In this document: piece after piece, positions 14,540 to 16,586 of the stretch | How positions within the stretch are numbered: the stretch's first letter is position 1 | Layout: every line of letters begins with the position of its first letter | NCBI GenBank assembly: GCA_964650905.1 | Contig: CAZYVH010000069.1 | Coordinates: 1 to 16,586, forward strand | From: SZUA-36 sp964650905 | GTDB taxonomy: Bacteria; Pseudomonadota; Gammaproteobacteria; Xanthomonadales; SZUA-36 | DNA length: 16,586 bases | Reading direction: 5' to 3' | Position numbers and translations under genes: made by a program | Notes under the pieces: model-generated | The model's database searches: none | Seen by the model: only the letters and a program-made list of their open reading frames with translations | Told to the model about the DNA's origin: nothing

Positions 14540-14587
14540 ATTACTTCAGGGTTTTATTACTTCAGGGTTTTATTGCTTTAGGGTTTA
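14540..14587 (+). repeat. Three tandem 16-bp repeats in the rpsP leader
   Basis: The unit ATTACTTCAGGGTTTT occurs twice without mismatch (14540-14555, 14556-14571) and a third time with three changes (14572-14587). A further TTCAGGGT stands at 14601-14608, just before the rpsP ATG. A TAAAAT (14482-14487) upstream is a possible -10 but lacks a matching -35, so whether the repeats are transcribed is uncertain. The rest of 14455-14609 shows only a weak AGCCGG/CCGGTT pairing. Confidence 0.85.
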
Positions 14588-14609
14588 ACACTAAAAAGGT
14601 TTCAGGGTA

Positions 14610-14864
14610 ATGGTAAAGATTCGTCTCTCGCGCGGTGGTGCCAAGAAGCGGCCGTTCTATCACATTGTTGTAGCGGATGGCCGCAGCAAACGTGATGGCC
14701 GTCGTATCGAAAAAATAGGTTTTTTCAATCCACTGGCCAAAGGTCAGGAAGAGCGTCTCAGGGTTAACCTTGAGCGTGTGGACTACTGGACCGGTGTGGG
14801 CGCCCAGGTTAGCGAGCGGGTACAGAACCTGCTCACACAGGCGCGTAGCAGCGCCGCTGCCTGA
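14610..14864 (+). CDS. rpsP: 30S ribosomal protein bS16
   Basis: S16 is an assembly protein of the 30S body. The N-terminus MVKIRLSRGGAKKRPFYHIV and the segments RDGRRIEKIGFFNP and RVDYWTGVGAQVSERV are typical; length 84 aa compares with 82 in E. coli. The nearest AAAGG lies about 10 nt before the ATG, with a repeat-derived TTCAGGGT between them, so the ribosome binding site is unusual. It is the first gene of the rpsP-rimM-trmD-rplS operon. Confidence 0.97.
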   Translation: MVKIRLSRGGAKKRPFYHIVVADGRSKRDGRRIEKIGFFNPLAKGQEERLRVNLERVDYWTGVGAQVSERVQNLLTQARSSAAA

Positions 14865-14897
14865 AAGGTGTAAGCCCGAGGTTGAGAGACTTGCGTA

Positions 14898-15398
14898 ATG
14901 GGCGCTCAAAAATACGTGGCGCTCGGTTATATAGCTGCAGTCCACGGTATCAGGGGTTGGGTCAGGGTGCATTCATGGACCCGGCCAATAGAGGCTATAT
15001 TCAATTATCAACCCTGGCGATTTGGCGATGATAAGCAGCCAGTTGGATTGAGAGACGCTCACAGGCAAGGTAAAGGGCTGCTTGCTTTGCTGGAGACGGT
15101 GGAGGACCGGGACCGGGCCAGCGCGCTGGTTGGTCAGCAGGTTTTTGTTAAACGCGAGCAGTTACCAGCAACGGCAGCCGATGAGTACTACTGGGCTGAT
15201 CTGGTGGGTCTGGAAGTCCGGACGGTTGATGGTGAAACATTGGGTCAGGTCGAAAGGCTGATGGAAACCGGCGCCAATGACGTGCTGGTCATCCGTGGAG
15301 AGCGCGAGCACCTGGTGCCGTTTGTGCTCGGACAATATGTTACCCGTGTTGATCTCGCTGCCGGGTGCATGGAAGTGGACTGGGATCCTGAATTTTGA
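14898..15398 (+). CDS. rimM: Ribosome maturation factor RimM
   Basis: RimM binds S19 and helps mature the 3' domain (head) of the 30S subunit. The N-terminal domain begins with YVALGYIAAVHGIRGWVRV (6-24). The C-terminal PRC-barrel domain starts near residue 94 with DEYYWADLVGLEV, followed by GANDVLVIRG and VPFVLGQYVTRVDL. Length 166 aa is slightly short of E. coli (about 180). It lies 33 bp after rpsP and 28 bp before trmD in the conserved operon. Confidence 0.95.
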   Translation: MGAQKYVALGYIAAVHGIRGWVRVHSWTRPIEAIFNYQPWRFGDDKQPVGLRDAHRQGKGLLALLETVEDRDRASALVGQQVFVKREQLPATAADEYYWADLVGLEVRTVDGETLGQVERLMETGANDVLVIRGEREHLVPFVLGQYVTRVDLAAGCMEVDWDPEF

Positions 15399-15426
15399 GT
15401 CAACGGTGAGGTGACAGGCGTAGGGT

Positions 15427-16179
15427 ATGCGCATTGATGTGATCACACTGTTTCCGGAAGCGCTGGAAGGCTTGACTGGCCTGGGTGTTACCGGCAGGGC
15501 AATCCGCACGGGCCTGGTGGACCTGAAGGCTTGGAACCCAAGGGATTTCGCTACGGACAGGCACCGGACGGTGGACGACCGACCCTACGGCGGCGGGCCG
15601 GGCATGGTCATGAAGATGGAACCGCTTGGCTCTGCCATCCGGTCGGTCCGGGAGGCCCATGGTGGTAGCACTGTGGTGAGCCTGATGAGTCCCCAGGGTC
15701 GCAGGCTGGATCAGGCTGCGATCTTTGAGATGGCCACCCGCCAGGGTTTGATCCTGGTTTGCGGGCGTTATGAGGGTATTGATGAAAGACTGATTGAGTC
15801 GGAAGTCGATGAGGAATGGTCGCTTGGTGACTATGTCATCAGCGGTGGTGAGCTGGCTGCAGCGGTGGTCATCGACGCTGTCATGCGTCTGTTGCCGGGT
15901 GTGTTGGGTGATGAACAATCAGCCAGGGAAGATTCATTTGTGGATGGACTGCTGGACCACCCGCATTATTCCCGTCCCGAGTCAGCAGGTGGCAAAGCGG
16001 TGCCGGAGGTTTTGCTTTCGGGTGATCATGAAGCGATTCGCCGCTGGCGCAGGAAGCAGGCGCTGGGACGGACATGGCAACGACGACCGGAATTGTTGCA
16101 CGAACGGTGCCTGGATGAAGAGGCGAAACTGTTGCTACAGGAGTTTCGCCAGGAATTGAAAAGTAATAAAGATTTTTGA
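15427..16179 (+). CDS. trmD: tRNA (guanine-N1-)-methyltransferase TrmD
   Basis: TrmD methylates G37 next to the anticodon of several tRNAs with S-adenosylmethionine, preventing +1 frameshifting. It is a dimeric SPOUT enzyme with a trefoil knot: DDRPYGGGPGMVMK (50-63), CGRYEGIDER (112-121) and SLGDYVISGGELAA (132-145). The catalytic Asp is present at D169 in AREDS. The C-terminal tRNA-binding domain includes RRWRRKQALGRTWQRRPELL. Length is 250 aa, as expected. GTAGGGT and GAGG precede the ATG. Confidence 0.97.
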   Translation: MRIDVITLFPEALEGLTGLGVTGRAIRTGLVDLKAWNPRDFATDRHRTVDDRPYGGGPGMVMKMEPLGSAIRSVREAHGGSTVVSLMSPQGRRLDQAAIFEMATRQGLILVCGRYEGIDERLIESEVDEEWSLGDYVISGGELAAAVVIDAVMRLLPGVLGDEQSAREDSFVDGLLDHPHYSRPESAGGKAVPEVLLSGDHEAIRRWRRKQALGRTWQRRPELLHERCLDEEAKLLLQEFRQELKSNKDF

Positions 16180-16221
16180 ACAAGAAGGTCGTTAAAAGGC
16201 TTTCACGGAAAGGACACAACG

Positions 16222-16569
16222 ATGAGCAAAATCATTGAACAAATCGAAACAGAGCAGATGACCCGTAAATTACCGGAATTCAGTCCCGGTGATACCATCA
16301 TCGTGAACGTAAAAGTCAAAGAAGGCAACCGTGAGCGTTTGCAGGCTTTTGAGGGTGTTGTGATCGCCAAGAAAAGCCGTGGTCTGAACTCCGCATTCAC
16401 CGTGCGCAAGATTTCGCACGGAACGGGTGTTGAGCGTGTTTTCCAGACGCATAGCCCACTGATCGATTCGGTCAAGGTCAAACGCCGTGGTGCCGTACGC
16501 CGGGCCAAGTTGTATTACCTGCGTGCGTTGGAAGGAAAGGCTGCCCGTATCAAGGAAAAGCTTGCCTAA
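16222..16569 (+). CDS. rplS: 50S ribosomal protein bL19
   Basis: L19 sits at the 30S-50S interface. Segments FSPGDTIIVNVKVKEGNRER and RLQAFEGVVIAKKSRGLNSAF near the start and GVERVFQTHSPLIDSVKVKRR in the second half are diagnostic; length 115 aa equals E. coli. AAAGGA (16209-16214) lies 7 nt before the ATG. It is the last recognisable gene of the operon. The remaining 17 bases to the window edge are too short to show a terminator. Confidence 0.97.
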   Translation: MSKIIEQIETEQMTRKLPEFSPGDTIIVNVKVKEGNRERLQAFEGVVIAKKSRGLNSAFTVRKISHGTGVERVFQTHSPLIDSVKVKRRGAVRRAKLYYLRALEGKAARIKEKLA

Positions 16570-16586
16570 GACAGCCACCCTCTCGT

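Overview
The window is a stretch of bacterial core chromosome, most likely from a gammaproteobacterium. Two conserved gene orders support this: rpsF-rpsR-rplI-dnaB-alr(-radA), and corB/ypjD divergent from ffh followed by rpsP-rimM-trmD-rplS. Individual proteins also align best, by eye, with enterobacterial proteins of nearly the same length: AsnRS 466 aa, IscA 107 aa, PspF 334 aa, bL19 115 aa. Genus and species cannot be told from the sequence. No mobile element, tRNA, rRNA or CRISPR array is visible.

Layout. Positions 1-560 are AT-rich with no confident gene; one small minus-strand ORF (200-511) is possible. Positions 565-841 hold the most unusual locus. Six phased copies of a 16-bp repeat lead into a TATAAT promoter, followed by a roughly 165-nt non-coding transcript unit with five AAGGA motifs and its own terminator. 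At least three of the motifs sit in hairpin loops. This is the architecture of a CsrB/RsmZ-type RNA that titrates the translational regulator CsrA/RsmA. It converges on asnS (minus, 893-2293), which has a separate terminator. A-type Fe-S carrier iscA (2404-2727) diverges from asnS.

Positions 2778-4297 form the S6-S18-L9 ribosomal protein operon, with a good promoter, a leader hairpin resembling the S6:S18 autoregulatory site, an rpsF with an unusually long acidic tail, and a strong terminator. dnaB and alr follow. Next comes pspF, a sigma-54 activator reading the other way, inserted between alr and radA without pspABC nearby. radA converges on corB, and corB-ypjD form a minus-strand pair divergent from ffh.

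From 11628 to the right edge everything reads plus: ffh, a Tat-exported PhoX/DUF839-family protein inserted between ffh and rpsP, then rpsP-rimM-trmD-rplS, which links ribosome maturation, tRNA m1G37 methylation and ribosomal proteins. A second 16-bp tandem repeat lies in the leader of rpsP.

The genes serve translation (asnS, ribosomal proteins, rimM, trmD), replication and repair (dnaB, radA), the envelope (alr, pspF, corB, ffh) and Fe-S assembly (iscA). The two points most worth attention are the Csr-type sRNA with its phased repeat array, and the leader elements upstream of rpsF and rpsP.
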